A stretch of 53,599 nt of DNA from Lachnospiraceae bacterium (GCA_030537145.1 JAUNON010000002.1:66916-120514); one strand, 5' to 3'. Positions 34,219 to 43,878 are shown, counted from the first letter of the stretch. Program-made: numbers and translations. The notes: generated by a model from the letters alone, not told the origin.

Positions 34219-34989
34219 TTATTTGCAGTTCAGCAAAAAATGACACAGCTCAATTTTCTCCGGAATACTCTCTTCAAAGATGACCTGCCCCTTTTCCCTC
34301 CGGCCCGTCATCAGATCCATTTCCGTCAGCCTGCGTTTCAGCTCCCGGGCAGTTCCCTCGCTGCCATCCAGAATATGGGGGCCATCCCCCAGCACCTTTG
34401 CGATGGCCCTTCTCAGGAACGGATAATGCGTACATCCCAGAACCACCGCATCCAGATCCCCGGAACAATAAGGGGACAGCAGCTTTTGCAGATAGGCTTC
34501 CACCTCCGGCCCTTCCAGCTTTCCTGCCTCCACAAACTCCATCAGGCCAGGACAGCCCAGCGGTATTACTGCGGCCCGATTTTCAAACCGTTCCATCAGA
34601 TTCCGGAACTTAGCCGCCTGTACCGTCATGGGAGTAGCCATCACCAGCACCTTGGGATGCTCCTTTTCCATCACCGCCGGCTTCACTGCAGGCTCAATTC
34701 CCACCACCGGAATATCCGTATACTTTTCCCGAAGTGCTGCGATTGCCGTACTTGTAGCAGTATTACAGGCAACTACGAGAGCCTTCATTCCTTTGGCTTC
34801 CATATGGGCCGTATTTTCCAGCGTCAGCCTGCGGATCTCCTCCGGCTTCTTCGTCCCATAGGGCGCATGGATCGAGTCTCCAAAATAGTAATAATTTTCC
34901 TGCGGCATAAGCCGCACCAGTTCCCGCAGCACGCTGATGCCGCCCACTCCGGAATCAAATACTGCCACCGGCAGATCTCTCTTCTCCAT
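34219..34989 (-). CDS. murI: Glutamate racemase
   Basis: A 256-residue cytoplasmic enzyme that makes D-glutamate for peptidoglycan. The catalytic features are all present: VFDSGVGGISVLREL (about 10-24), PYGTKKPEEI, the first cysteine in VACNTATS (about 73-80), and the second in LGCTHYPFL (about 184-192). Length is normal. It follows the DUF1934 gene by 10 bases and yigZ before that, forming one leftward operon, and ends near a strong bidirectional terminator. Confidence 0.96.
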   Translation of the reverse strand: MEKRDLPVAVFDSGVGGISVLRELVRLMPQENYYYFGDSIHAPYGTKKPEEIRRLTLENTAHMEAKGMKALVVACNTATSTAIAALREKYTDIPVVGIEPAVKPAVMEKEHPKVLVMATPMTVQAAKFRNLMERFENRAAVIPLGCPGLMEFVEAGKLEGPEVEAYLQKLLSPYCSGDLDAVVLGCTHYPFLRRAIAKVLGDGPHILDGSEGTARELKRRLTEMDLMTGRREKGQVIFEESIPEKIELCHFLLNCK

Positions 34990-34999
34990 AACAGCCCCC

Positions 35000-35446
35000 T
35001 CAGATAATATGCAGTTCTTTTCCGTCCCGCGGACATACCTTTACATCGATCGTGCAATCCGCCAGATGTTCATAATTGACCTCCAGCGCATAATCCACCT
35101 TCACATTGATATTTTCCTCGGTCTCCTCCATATCTACCCGGGTGGCCGCTATGCCTACCAGAAGATTTCCGAAGGGAGTATCGTAATAAGTCATATTCTT
35201 CTTCTGCTCCTCGAAAACCATATGGGTATTAGTCAGCCCCTTTTTTGTCACCTCCAGGCTGTTCTTCTGGATTTTCAAAAGGTTGCTGGTACTGCCCTCC
35301 ATCCCCTCTGTTACTTCGTCAAATTTAATAAAATGTTTATCCCCCCGTTTATAATAGCTTCCCGGAATGATCACCTCTAATTCATCTTCCGCTTCTTCTC
35401 CCGGATTTTGCAAACCTTTGATGCTTACCAAAATATCTTTTGTCAT
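35000..35446 (-). CDS. DUF1934 family protein (YwiB-like)
   Basis: A 148-residue protein with the beta-barrel, lipocalin-like layout of the DUF1934 family: DILVSIKGLQ at the start, YYKRGDKHFIKFDEV (about 31-45), TPFGNLLVGIAATRV (about 95-109), and VKVDYALEVNYEHL near the end. Function unknown. In other Firmicutes it often sits beside argS; here it lies between yigZ and murI. The start at 35446 is supported by AAGGGCAGG just upstream; a longer in-frame extension overlaps yigZ and has no ribosome site. Confidence 0.88.
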   Translation of the reverse strand: MTKDILVSIKGLQNPGEEAEDELEVIIPGSYYKRGDKHFIKFDEVTEGMEGSTSNLLKIQKNSLEVTKKGLTNTHMVFEEQKKNMTYYDTPFGNLLVGIAATRVDMEETEENINVKVDYALEVNYEHLADCTIDVKVCPRDGKELHII

Positions 35447-35465
35447 ATCCTGCCCTTTCTCGGTC

Positions 35466-36113
35466 TTAAAATAAGATCGGCTGACCGTCCCGGAACGCAA
35501 AACAGACCGGTGTCTCCTTTTGAAATCTGGCACGGCCGTTGGTCCCCTCTATAATATCCTCTTTCAGCGCCTTCAGCCCTTCCTCCGGCACCAGTGTCTC
35601 GATCTCTACCACATCACTGTAGCGGGAATCCGTAATCGAAAGTCCTCTCTGTCCCAGCAGATACTGAATTTTTCCAATCCCGTTATAATCCGTACCGATC
35701 CCCAAAAGAAATCCCGTCTTTTTTTCCAGAATACAGCTATTTTTCAGGCCCTCCTGCACCGCTTTGGAATAGGCCCTCACCAGCCCGCCGGTGCCAAGAA
35801 GCGTCCCCCCGAAATACCGGGTCACGACTACGGCCGCATTGTGAAGCTCCTCCCCCAGAAGTACATCCAGCATGGGGCGTCCTGCGGTTCCCTGCGGTTC
35901 TCCGTCATCACTGCAGCGCTGAAGCTCCTGATTTTCCCCCACCACAAATGCAAAGCAGTTGTGTGTCGCATTCCAGTATTTCTTCTTCAGAGCCGCAATA
36001 AAATCCAGAGCCTCCTCCTCCGATGCTATCGGTTTTACTGTAGCGATAAAACGGGATTTCTTTTCAACGATCTCCCCCTGGCCGCCTTCATATACGATCC
36101 TTCTCGTTTTCAT
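35466..36113 (-). CDS. yigZ: YigZ/IMPACT family protein
   Basis: A 215-residue protein of the YigZ (UPF0029, IMPACT) family. It has EKKSRFIATVKP near the start, the signature CSDDGEPQGTAGRPMLDVL (about 83-101), VVVTRYFGGTLLGTGGLVRAYS (about 110-131), and the C-terminal DUF1949-type domain. The eukaryotic relative IMPACT modulates translation control; the bacterial role is not settled. The start at 36113 has GGAGAA 9 bases upstream. It is the first gene of the yigZ-DUF1934-murI operon, 19 bases from the next gene. Confidence 0.93.
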   Translation of the reverse strand: MKTRRIVYEGGQGEIVEKKSRFIATVKPIASEEEALDFIAALKKKYWNATHNCFAFVVGENQELQRCSDDGEPQGTAGRPMLDVLLGEELHNAAVVVTRYFGGTLLGTGGLVRAYSKAVQEGLKNSCILEKKTGFLLGIGTDYNGIGKIQYLLGQRGLSITDSRYSDVVEIETLVPEEGLKALKEDIIEGTNGRARFQKETPVCFAFRDGQPILF

Positions 36114-36300
36114 AAATATCATTTCTCCAGAATTCGGGGCTTTCCATGCAATTCCTTCCGGCACCTTCCGCCGGTTCTGCATAATATGATTAGCAGGAAA
36201 ATATTCTGATAAATTTAAGAAAGACCCCCTATACTTTTTCAACAACTTAGTTATACAATAGAAGCCAGGGTGAAGTCAACTGCTCCCTGAAAATGATGTA

Positions 36301-36472
36301 AGGGGCTGTCGCAAAATCGAAAAGCAAAAGGATCTGTATCCAGGGTGTTTGTATCACTGAGACAAATGTCCGATGCATGGCGGACGAAGTCCGACATGAG
36401 CGGACAGATGTCAGGAAGTGCTCACAAACACCGGATACAGAACTTTGCAAATGAGATTTTGCGACAGCTCCT
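36301..36472. repeat. Full-length palindromic repeat element (copy F)
   Basis: A 172-base element fills most of the 402-base gap 36114-36515. The outer arms AGGGGCTGTCGCAAAATC and GATTTTGCGACAGCTCCT pair with one G-T wobble. The pairing continues inward through CTGTATCC/GGATACAG and GTGTTTGT/ACAAACAC. The tip (36362-36411) holds two side-by-side hairpins built on GTCCG...CGGAC. The two ends differ inside the arms (GAAAAGCAAAAGGAT on the left, TTTGCAAATGA on the right), so an orientation can be assigned. Copies A to D are deleted or partial forms. Confidence 0.85.
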
Positions 36473-36515
36473 GGGCTGAACTGTTACAAAATGATTGCTT
36501 ATACGGAGGATAGAA

Positions 36516-39221
36516 ATGGACTTTGGAAAAGCAGGTATAGAAAAAAGAAGAGCTTCAAAAAAATCAAAGAAGAGAAAGAAAAAGGCCGGATTTACCGTCC
36601 TGCGGCTGGTACTTCTGGCATTTCTTATATTACTGATCGGCGGCGGAGTCTTTGCTTACGGAAAACTGAGCGCAATTATTGCGGATGCTCCGGATATTTC
36701 CAATGTTGCAGTATCTCCTACCGAGGCAGCTACCTATATCTACAATCAGGACGGCCAGCGGGTGCAGAAGCTGACCCTTCCGGAGGCCAACCGGGATCTG
36801 GTGGCGATTGAACAGGTGCCTCTGTATCTGCAGCATGCGGTCGTGGCGATTGAGGATGAACGCTTTTATGAGCATAGCGGCATCGATCCAAAAGGGATCC
36901 TCCGTGCTGCCTGGATCGGTATCAGCACCGGTCACTTTTCCGAGGGCGCCAGCACGATTACCCAGCAGCTTCTGAAAAACAGTGTGTTTACCGGCTGGAC
37001 CAGCGAAGTAACCTTTCAGGAACGTCTGACCCGGAAGATACAGGAACAGTACCTGGCTCTGAAGCTGGAGAAGATTATGTCTAAGGAGCAGATCCTGGAG
37101 GATTATCTGAATACCATTAACCTGGGGGCCGGCTGCTATGGCGTGCAGGCCGCCGCCTACCGGTATTTTGGCAAAGATGTTTCGGAGCTGACTCTGTCCG
37201 AATGCACCGTAATTGCAGGTATCACCCAGAATCCCACTGCTTATAACCCGATTGTATATCCGGAGAAAAACGCCTCCCGCCGGAAGGATGTGCTGGATCA
37301 TATGCTGGACCAGAATTATATCAGCCAGTCAGAATATGACCAGGCCATGGCGGATGACGTTTATTCCCGTATTCATTCCAACGAAGAAAATACAGACAGC
37401 ACCGCTTCTATTTATACTTACTATCAGGATGCTCTGATCGATCAGGTAATGGATGACCTGATGGCGGAAAAGGGCTATACCTACAAGCAGGCTTACAAAG
37501 CAGTCTATACCGGCGGCCTGCGCATTTTTTCCGCACAGGACGATGCGATTCAGCAGATCTGCGATGAAGAATTCCAAGACTCCGCCAATTTCCCGGAAGG
37601 TACGGAGGTGGGCATTGATTATGCTCTGAGTATCGAAAACCCGGACGGGGAGATTACCAACTACGGAAACGAGGATCTGCGCAGCTTTGTGCGGAAAACC
37701 TCCGACCCCTCCTTTGATCTGATGTATTCCGGCACCGAAGAGGCCCAGGCCAGTGCGGAGGCCTTCAAAGCCTCCGTCCTGGGCAGCGAGGATACCCTTC
37801 TGGGCGAACGTGTTACCATTACTCCCCAGCCCCAGGCTTCCGTGGTAATTATGGATCAGTCCACCGGATATATCAAGGCCATCGTGGGAGGCCGGGGAAA
37901 CAAGGAAGCCAGCCTGACACTGAACCGGGCCAGCTATACCAAGCGGCAGCCCGGCTCCACCTTTAAGATTCTTACCGCCTATGCGCCTGCGCTGGATGCC
38001 TGCGGCAAGACTCTTGCCAGCACCTATGACAATGAGGAATACTATTATGCGGACGGCACCAAGGTCAGCAACTGGGACCTGAACAACTACACCGGAGCCA
38101 CCACCATCCGGGAAGCAATCATCCGTTCCATTAATGTGGTAGCTGTAAAATGCATCACGGAAATCACGCCTCAGCTTGGCTTTCAGTATGCGAAAGCCCT
38201 GGGCATCACCAGCCTGTATGAGCAATACGATACCGGAACAGAGATTCTGTCCGATGTGATTCAGCCCCTTGCCCTGGGCGGCATTACAGAAGGTGTCACA
38301 AATCTGGAGCTGTGCGGCGCCTATGCCTGCATTGCCAACCTGGGCCAGTATATCAAGCCAAAATTCTACACGCAGGTACTGGATCAATACGGAAATGTGG
38401 TGCTGGATAACTCCCGGCCAGCCTCCTCCACCGCCCTGAAGGCCAGCACGGCTTACCTGCTGACCGATGCCATGCGGGAGGTTATCAGCAGCCCGGAGGG
38501 CACTGCCTATGGTCAGATCAGCCTCGGGCTCATGCCGGCAGCCGGTAAAACCGGCACTACCTCCGACTATAAAGATATCTGGTTTGCCGGATTTACGCCT
38601 TATTATACCTGCTGTGTCTGGGGAGGCTATGATAACAATGCCGACCTGCCCGCAGAAGGAATCTATCATACCTATAATAAAGTACTGTGGACCTCCATCA
38701 TGTCCCGAATCCACGCGAATCTGCCGGTCAGCAGCTTTAAGGTTCCGGATGACATCGTCACCGTAAGCATCTGCAAATCCTCCGGCCTGTCTGCCATTCC
38801 CGGCGTATGCAGCAGCTATGAGGAAAAATTTGCTATCGGTACCCAGCCCTCTCAGTACTGCAACATTCACGGAAGCGGCACTCCGGTGGAAACTCCGCAG
38901 TCCGAGAGCAGCGGCTCAGACCTGGCCCCCGGCGCCATTACCATTTACAATACGGATCAGACCGCCATCTATCCGGATGTTTTAGAGGATATCGGCATGA
39001 ATGAGGATGTCCCCGACTCCGGCCCGGAAAATAATAATCCCGGCTCTGGTTTGGGAAATGATCATCCTGACTCCGGCCTGGAAAATGATAATCCCGGCTC
39101 CGGTGACTCTATCTCTATCCTGGATGGAAATGACAGCGAAGTCTCCGGGGATTCTGATGATAATGACCTGACTCAGGAGCAATTAAATATCCTGAACCAA
39201 ATACCGGAAGCGCTGCCCTAA
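36516..39221 (+). CDS. Class A penicillin-binding protein (PBP1a-type)
   Basis: A 901-residue bifunctional cell wall synthase. It has a lysine-rich cytoplasmic start and one membrane segment (about 28-50). The GT51 glycosyltransferase shows AIEDERFYEHSGID (about 110) and EGASTITQQLLKN. The transpeptidase has the serine site PGSTFK (about 480), SIN and KTGTT (about 677). The C-terminal 80 residues are low complexity, with a repeated PDSG-EN-NPGSG unit rich in D, N, S and G. The ATG at 36516 is preceded by GGAGGA at 36505-36510. It polymerises and cross-links peptidoglycan outside the membrane. Its terminator overlaps the last codons. Confidence 0.96.
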   Translation: MDFGKAGIEKRRASKKSKKRKKKAGFTVLRLVLLAFLILLIGGGVFAYGKLSAIIADAPDISNVAVSPTEAATYIYNQDGQRVQKLTLPEANRDLVAIEQVPLYLQHAVVAIEDERFYEHSGIDPKGILRAAWIGISTGHFSEGASTITQQLLKNSVFTGWTSEVTFQERLTRKIQEQYLALKLEKIMSKEQILEDYLNTINLGAGCYGVQAAAYRYFGKDVSELTLSECTVIAGITQNPTAYNPIVYPEKNASRRKDVLDHMLDQNYISQSEYDQAMADDVYSRIHSNEENTDSTASIYTYYQDALIDQVMDDLMAEKGYTYKQAYKAVYTGGLRIFSAQDDAIQQICDEEFQDSANFPEGTEVGIDYALSIENPDGEITNYGNEDLRSFVRKTSDPSFDLMYSGTEEAQASAEAFKASVLGSEDTLLGERVTITPQPQASVVIMDQSTGYIKAIVGGRGNKEASLTLNRASYTKRQPGSTFKILTAYAPALDACGKTLASTYDNEEYYYADGTKVSNWDLNNYTGATTIREAIIRSINVVAVKCITEITPQLGFQYAKALGITSLYEQYDTGTEILSDVIQPLALGGITEGVTNLELCGAYACIANLGQYIKPKFYTQVLDQYGNVVLDNSRPASSTALKASTAYLLTDAMREVISSPEGTAYGQISLGLMPAAGKTGTTSDYKDIWFAGFTPYYTCCVWGGYDNNADLPAEGIYHTYNKVLWTSIMSRIHANLPVSSFKVPDDIVTVSICKSSGLSAIPGVCSSYEEKFAIGTQPSQYCNIHGSGTPVETPQSESSGSDLAPGAITIYNTDQTAIYPDVLEDIGMNEDVPDSGPENNNPGSGLGNDHPDSGLENDNPGSGDSISILDGNDSEVSGDSDDNDLTQEQLNILNQIPEALP

Positions 39222-39241
39222 GACAGCGCTTCCCTGTTTTT
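39206..39241 (+). terminator. Terminator overlapping the end of the PBP gene
   Basis: GGAAGCGCTG (39206-39215, within the coding end) and CAGCGCTTCC (39224-39233), then CTGTTTTTATT. It runs up to the stop of the convergent AAA ATPase gene at 39240. Confidence 0.8.
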
Positions 39242-40790
39242 ATTGCCCATTCATCTCTCCCCGGATCTCATCTAGCTGCCGCCGGATGGATGCCTGCTGG
39301 TTTTCAAACAGCAGGCTTTTGTTATACCGATAATACCTGGGACAGTCATTTTCCCCGATGAACCACATGGCATACTGATTTACGGAAAGCTCCGTGATAA
39401 ATACCACCATTTCCTGGCTCTCGCCAAACGCCGCCTCCATAAAATCAAAGGCATACTCCAACTGTTCCAGAGCAAGGGCCGTCTGTGCCTCCAGTTCCTC
39501 TGTTTCTGCTGCAAAAGCCTGACTCACCCTCTGGAATGCCTGCTCTCTTTGGGATGCTGTCCCGTCTGTTTCCAGTCCTCCCGAGATCATGCGCTCATAT
39601 TCCTCCAAAGCGGCCGCTACCTTCCGGTACTGGCGCCTTTTTCCCTTTTCATTCTGGCCTGCAGCGATCTTGCGTTCCATATCCCGTGCTTCCTTCTCCC
39701 GCAGCTCCCGCAAAATCTCTGCCGGAGAAAGCTCTGCATAAACCTTCTGCTCCAGCCGTTTTCGGAAGCGTTTCAGAAGCTCAAACAGCTTCGCCACATA
39801 CCCGTCCTGCCAGAATACCTCCCGGAAATTTCCGGACAGCCTGGCCAAAAGCAGGCTCACCACTTCCATATGCTCATCGAAGGGCGCAAATTTCAGCTTG
39901 TTCAGCGTGCCCGGACGGATGGTGCCCTGCAGGATCTCATCCACCTGGTAATCGCTTTTATATTTGTAATACAAGGCCAGATAATTGGCAAAATCCTTGG
40001 CAACCTTCGGATGCTGAAGATACTGGATAATAACCTCCTGATCCATCTCCAGCCCCTGCCGCTCATAGGCAAAGATCATCTCCGAAAGATCCTGCCAGCC
40101 CCTGGCTGTGACAAAACGCTTCCCGTCCACCGTTGTCTCCATCCGATAGAAATTCTCCCGATGGATATCCAGATAAGAAATCACACTGCCGTGAATCCCT
40201 GCCTGGTAGGCATATTCCTTCCAGACCCCGAAATCTGCCTCCACCGGAATCACCTTTACCCGGTCCAGCGTTACCACGTCAAATTCCCGTACAGACTTAT
40301 TATATTCCGGCGGATTTCCGGCTGCCACAATGATCCATCCCTGAGGCACCTGCTGATTTCCAAAGCTTTTGCACTGCAAAAACTGAAGCATGGCGGGCGC
40401 CAGCGTCTCCGATACGCAATTAATCTCATCGAGAAACAAAATCCCCTCCCGTTTTCCGGACGCCTCCATCTTATCATAAACTGACGCAATAATCTCGCTC
40501 ATGGTATATTCTGTCACAGAATGTACCGCTCCGCCGTAATTCTTTTCTTGAATAAATGGAAGGCCGATGGCGCTCTGTCTGGTGTGATGAGTAATCGTAT
40601 AGGCCACCAGCGCCAGGTCACACTCCCCGGCAATCTGCTCCATAATCTGGGTCTTTCCGATTCCCGGCGCTCCCATCAGAAGAATCGGCCGCTGGCGGAT
40701 GGCGGGTATCTGATACTCGCCGAATTCATCCTTTTGCAGATATGCCCGAATTGAATTTTTAATTTCCTGTTTTGCCCGTTTGATATTCAT
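39240..40790 (-). CDS. MoxR-like AAA+ ATPase
   Basis: A 516-residue AAA+ protein. Walker A is GAPGIGKT (about 38-45) and Walker B is ILFLDEINC (about 117-125), with a sensor region IIVAAGNPPEYNKS. A long C-terminal part (about 330-516) is helical and charged. Together with the next gene, which encodes a von Willebrand A protein, it forms the typical MoxR/VWA pair, in which the ATPase remodels or activates a target assembly. The target is unknown. AAGGAG precedes the ATG. It is 102 bases downstream of the VWA gene. Confidence 0.88.
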   Translation of the reverse strand: MNIKRAKQEIKNSIRAYLQKDEFGEYQIPAIRQRPILLMGAPGIGKTQIMEQIAGECDLALVAYTITHHTRQSAIGLPFIQEKNYGGAVHSVTEYTMSEIIASVYDKMEASGKREGILFLDEINCVSETLAPAMLQFLQCKSFGNQQVPQGWIIVAAGNPPEYNKSVREFDVVTLDRVKVIPVEADFGVWKEYAYQAGIHGSVISYLDIHRENFYRMETTVDGKRFVTARGWQDLSEMIFAYERQGLEMDQEVIIQYLQHPKVAKDFANYLALYYKYKSDYQVDEILQGTIRPGTLNKLKFAPFDEHMEVVSLLLARLSGNFREVFWQDGYVAKLFELLKRFRKRLEQKVYAELSPAEILRELREKEARDMERKIAAGQNEKGKRRQYRKVAAALEEYERMISGGLETDGTASQREQAFQRVSQAFAAETEELEAQTALALEQLEYAFDFMEAAFGESQEMVVFITELSVNQYAMWFIGENDCPRYYRYNKSLLFENQQASIRRQLDEIRGEMNGQ

Positions 40791-40892
40791 AGTCTGCTCC
40801 TTATTTATCCCTCTGTTTTGCCCGGTCGGTCTCCCGCAGCAATCCGCTGGTCATCATGCAGCGGATGCTGCCGAACTCAAAATACGCAAGCC

Positions 40893-42266
40893 CTATTCCG
40901 TCTCCTCCCAGAGAAAATGATAGTCTCCGGAAAGGCTCTGCTCCCCTTCCTCCTCCAAATCCTCCTGCTCCAATATCAGCTTAATGGCCCAGGGCGGAAC
41001 CTGGGTATCCCGATAATCCTCTTCCATAAATACAAAGGCTGCGTCATAAGCCGGCCTGCGCTTCGGATAAGTCCCGTATCCATCCGTAAAATAGATCATT
41101 CCCCGCAAATTCTGAAATTCCCCCCGGGCGATCTGCTGGTCCACATAAGCGAAGGCCGGACGGAAATCCGTTCCTCCCCCTCCCTGCAGCTCAAAATGCT
41201 CCATATAGGCTTCCAGATCCCGGCGAGAGGTGATCTTCCGGTCGGAACGCACCTGCTCATCGCACTGTATGATATGAATATTGACCTTTTTCAAATAGCT
41301 TTCCGACTCCGTCAGCACCGCATACGTCTGCTCCAGAAAGGTTTTCACCAGCTCCCCGCTGCAGGACATGGACACATCAATCACCACCGCAAACTCCTGA
41401 ATCCGGTGCACCTCCCGGTATTCCTGGGGCTCAATCAGCGGCATATTCCCGTACATAGAAAGGCCGAAGCTGTAAAACACATAGTCAAAGGTATCCGGAT
41501 CTGTCTGCATTTCCTCCCGCAGGACTGCAAATTTCCGCAAAAACGCCCGGTAATCATATCGTTCCCGATTCTCCACCTGCATCTCATCCAGCAAATCTCC
41601 TGCCCCCGAGGAGGCTTCCTTTGAAAAGGTCTCCATTTCCGTCTGGGTCTTTTCACTCACATCCTGCCATTTGTGCATAAGCTGCTCCATCTGCGGAGGC
41701 GGCGGGGCATCCGGCGGCTGACTCGCCGGCCACAGGCTGTGATCATCCCGGCAGAATTCCTGCAAAAGCTGCTGCAGCTCCCAGGCGGTCAGCCTCCGTT
41801 TCAGAAGCACACGGTAAATTCCCTCTGCCGTCAGCACCTTTATTTCCTTCTTCAGGCTCTCCTGCCAATTCATGCGGAAGCGGCTGCGTCCCGTGCGCAC
41901 ACAGGGAGCATTTATACTGTCAATCAAAAATTCCACTGCCATATCACAGGAGATCCGCCAAAGCTGCTTCTGGCGCTTCCCGGTTTTGAGCAGATGACGA
42001 AACAGGCAATGATAGACCGTATGCAGATACATGCGGTTTACCAGCCTCCGATCCTCCTCATACAGATCTGCCAGCAGCTTCGGATGAACAAACAGAGAAA
42101 ATCCGTCTGTTCCGATTCCCGGCAGCTCGGTAGTCACCTGAAAATCCAGGCTGCTCAGTGCCAGGTCCAAAAAACGCATATCCAGGTATAATTCGCTGCG
42201 GGCATTCTGCAGTATTTTCAGCGAGACAGACTGAAACTGCTCCGCAAGCTTCTCTGAACGATTCAT
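40893..42266 (-). CDS. VWA-like domain protein (partner of the MoxR-like ATPase)
   Basis: A 457-residue protein. The N-terminal half (about 1-250) resembles the putative metallopeptidase-like domain of DUF2201 proteins, but the visible histidine cluster (LHTVYHCLFRH) is not a clean HExxH. The C-terminal half is a von Willebrand A domain with an intact metal site: DVSMS (about 310), GGGGTDF, and FTDGYG. The start at 42266 is my choice; the ribosome site (AGGA, 12 bases upstream) is weak, and an earlier in-frame methionine 16 codons upstream is possible. Cytoplasmic; function unknown. Confidence 0.8.
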   Translation of the reverse strand: MNRSEKLAEQFQSVSLKILQNARSELYLDMRFLDLALSSLDFQVTTELPGIGTDGFSLFVHPKLLADLYEEDRRLVNRMYLHTVYHCLFRHLLKTGKRQKQLWRISCDMAVEFLIDSINAPCVRTGRSRFRMNWQESLKKEIKVLTAEGIYRVLLKRRLTAWELQQLLQEFCRDDHSLWPASQPPDAPPPPQMEQLMHKWQDVSEKTQTEMETFSKEASSGAGDLLDEMQVENRERYDYRAFLRKFAVLREEMQTDPDTFDYVFYSFGLSMYGNMPLIEPQEYREVHRIQEFAVVIDVSMSCSGELVKTFLEQTYAVLTESESYLKKVNIHIIQCDEQVRSDRKITSRRDLEAYMEHFELQGGGGTDFRPAFAYVDQQIARGEFQNLRGMIYFTDGYGTYPKRRPAYDAAFVFMEEDYRDTQVPPWAIKLILEQEDLEEEGEQSLSGDYHFLWEETE

Positions 42267-42465
42267 GAAGGCTGTTCCTATCCTTTCTATTATTCTTCTA
42301 TCATCATAAATCATGTTTTTACCCGCCGCAAGCCCCCGCTTGGAAATATCCGCAGAATTCCTGCATACGCCCCGCCAAATTTTCTTCTGGATTTGCGATA
42401 CGCTCTGGATTATAATGACCTTTAGCAATGTCAGAAAGATAATTTTTCAGAAGGGATCGAGAAAA

Positions 42466-43809
42466 ATGCAGGAAATGAAACAATCCGATAAATTTGAAAC
42501 CGTTACTCAAAAGCTGCTGGATTTTATCGCCGCAAGTCCAAGCTGCTACCATGTGATTCACAATTTCAGCGCACTGCTGTCCGCCCATGGCTTTACCCGC
42601 CTTTTGGAGGAGCAGCCCTGGGAGCTCCGGGCGGGAGGGCAGTATTTTGTCACCCGCAACGGCTCCTCTATCATTGCCTTCCGGGTACCGTCGCCGAATT
42701 TCAGGAATTATCAGATCTGTGCATCCCACAGCGACTCACCCACCTTTAAAATCAAGGAAAAGGAAGAGCTGCCGGCAGAACAGCATTATGTCAAGCTGAA
42801 TACGGAGCGCTACGGCGGGATGATCTATGCACCCTGGTTTGACCGCCCCCTTTCCATTGCCGGGCGGGCCGTTGTAAAAAATGAGGATGCGTTTGAAAGC
42901 CGCCTGGTGAATATCGACCGGGATCTGGTGATGATCCCCAACCTGGCGTTCCACATGAATCGAAACGTAAACGACGGGTATGCGTATCATGCCCAGAAAG
43001 ATCTGCTTCCCCTTTACGGAGATGAGACGGCCATAGGAACCTTCCTGCCGCTGATTGCAGAAAACATCGGCGTAAAGCCGGAGGACATCCTTGGCACAGA
43101 TCTGTTTTTATACAACCGGATGCCCGGAACCCTCTGGGGGGCTCACCGGGAATATTTTTCCGGCCCAAGACTGGATGATCTGCAGTGCGCCTATGCCTCC
43201 ATACAGGGCTTCCTGTCCGGCGGCAATTCCGACAGCGTCACGGTCTGCTGTGTCTTTGATAATGAAGAGGTGGGCAGCCGGACAAAGCAGGGCGCCGATT
43301 CTACCATGCTGTTTGATACCCTGGAACGGATCAACGCCTGCCTGGGCCGCAGCCCGGAGGAATACAAAATGAGCATTGCCTCCAGCTTCATGCTCTCTGC
43401 AGACAATGCTCATGCCGTCCATCCCCATCATCCGGATAAGGCAGATCCCTCCAACCGTCCTTATCTGAATCACGGGCCCGTAATCAAATATAACGCCAAC
43501 CAGAAATACACCACAGACGCCGTATCCGGGGCAATTTTTAAAGGGATCTGCCAAAAGGCAGGCATTCCCTGGCAGACCTATGTCAATCATTCGGATCTCC
43601 CCGGTGGTTCCACCCTGGGGAACCTGTCCAATGCCCATGTGTCACTGAATACCGCAGACATCGGCCTGGCCCAGCTAGCCATGCATTCCCCCTACGAGAC
43701 TGCCGGCACAAAAGACACCTGGTATATGATTCGGGCCATACAGGAATTCTACAATACCGCCATTCAAAAGACAGCGGATGATGCCTATCGGATATCCCCG
43801 TCACATTAA
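42466..43809 (+). CDS. M18 family aminopeptidase
   Basis: A 447-residue zinc aminopeptidase. The metal and catalytic regions are visible: ICASHSDSPTFKIK (about 84-97), GPRLDDLQCAYA, VCCVFDNEEVGSRTKQGADS (about 262-281), ADNAHAVHPHHPDKADP, and HSDLPGGSTLGNL near the end. It is cytoplasmic and removes N-terminal residues from peptides. The ATG at 42466 is preceded by AAGGGATCGAG; longer in-frame extensions overlap the divergent VWA gene and lack a ribosome site. A 13-bp hairpin terminator follows. Confidence 0.95.
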   Translation: MQEMKQSDKFETVTQKLLDFIAASPSCYHVIHNFSALLSAHGFTRLLEEQPWELRAGGQYFVTRNGSSIIAFRVPSPNFRNYQICASHSDSPTFKIKEKEELPAEQHYVKLNTERYGGMIYAPWFDRPLSIAGRAVVKNEDAFESRLVNIDRDLVMIPNLAFHMNRNVNDGYAYHAQKDLLPLYGDETAIGTFLPLIAENIGVKPEDILGTDLFLYNRMPGTLWGAHREYFSGPRLDDLQCAYASIQGFLSGGNSDSVTVCCVFDNEEVGSRTKQGADSTMLFDTLERINACLGRSPEEYKMSIASSFMLSADNAHAVHPHHPDKADPSNRPYLNHGPVIKYNANQKYTTDAVSGAIFKGICQKAGIPWQTYVNHSDLPGGSTLGNLSNAHVSLNTADIGLAQLAMHSPYETAGTKDTWYMIRAIQEFYNTAIQKTADDAYRISPSH

Positions 43810-43823
43810 TTTCCGATATACCG

Positions 43824-43862
43824 GTCTCCGGGGGTACGGCCGCTTCCCATACCCCCGGAGAC
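43824..43862. terminator. Hairpin terminator between convergent genes
   Basis: GTCTCCGGGGGTA (43824-43836) and TACCCCCGGAGAC (43850-43862) are perfect inverted copies with a 13-base loop. No strong T run follows, but the stem lies exactly between the aminopeptidase and PRTase-like stops. Confidence 0.7.
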
Positions 43863-43878
43863 AATCCATTTCCAGTAT

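Noticed and set aside
36247..36450. A 67-codon minus-strand frame in the intergenic region before the PBP gene.
   Set aside because: It runs through the palindromic repeat element and has no ribosome site. Such frames are likely to be annotated many times simply because the element is repeated.
37329..38870. A 513-codon open frame on the minus strand across the PBP gene.
   Set aside because: It is antisense to the transpeptidase region, has no domain, and its glycine/isoleucine-rich product fits a shadow of a GC-rich coding region.
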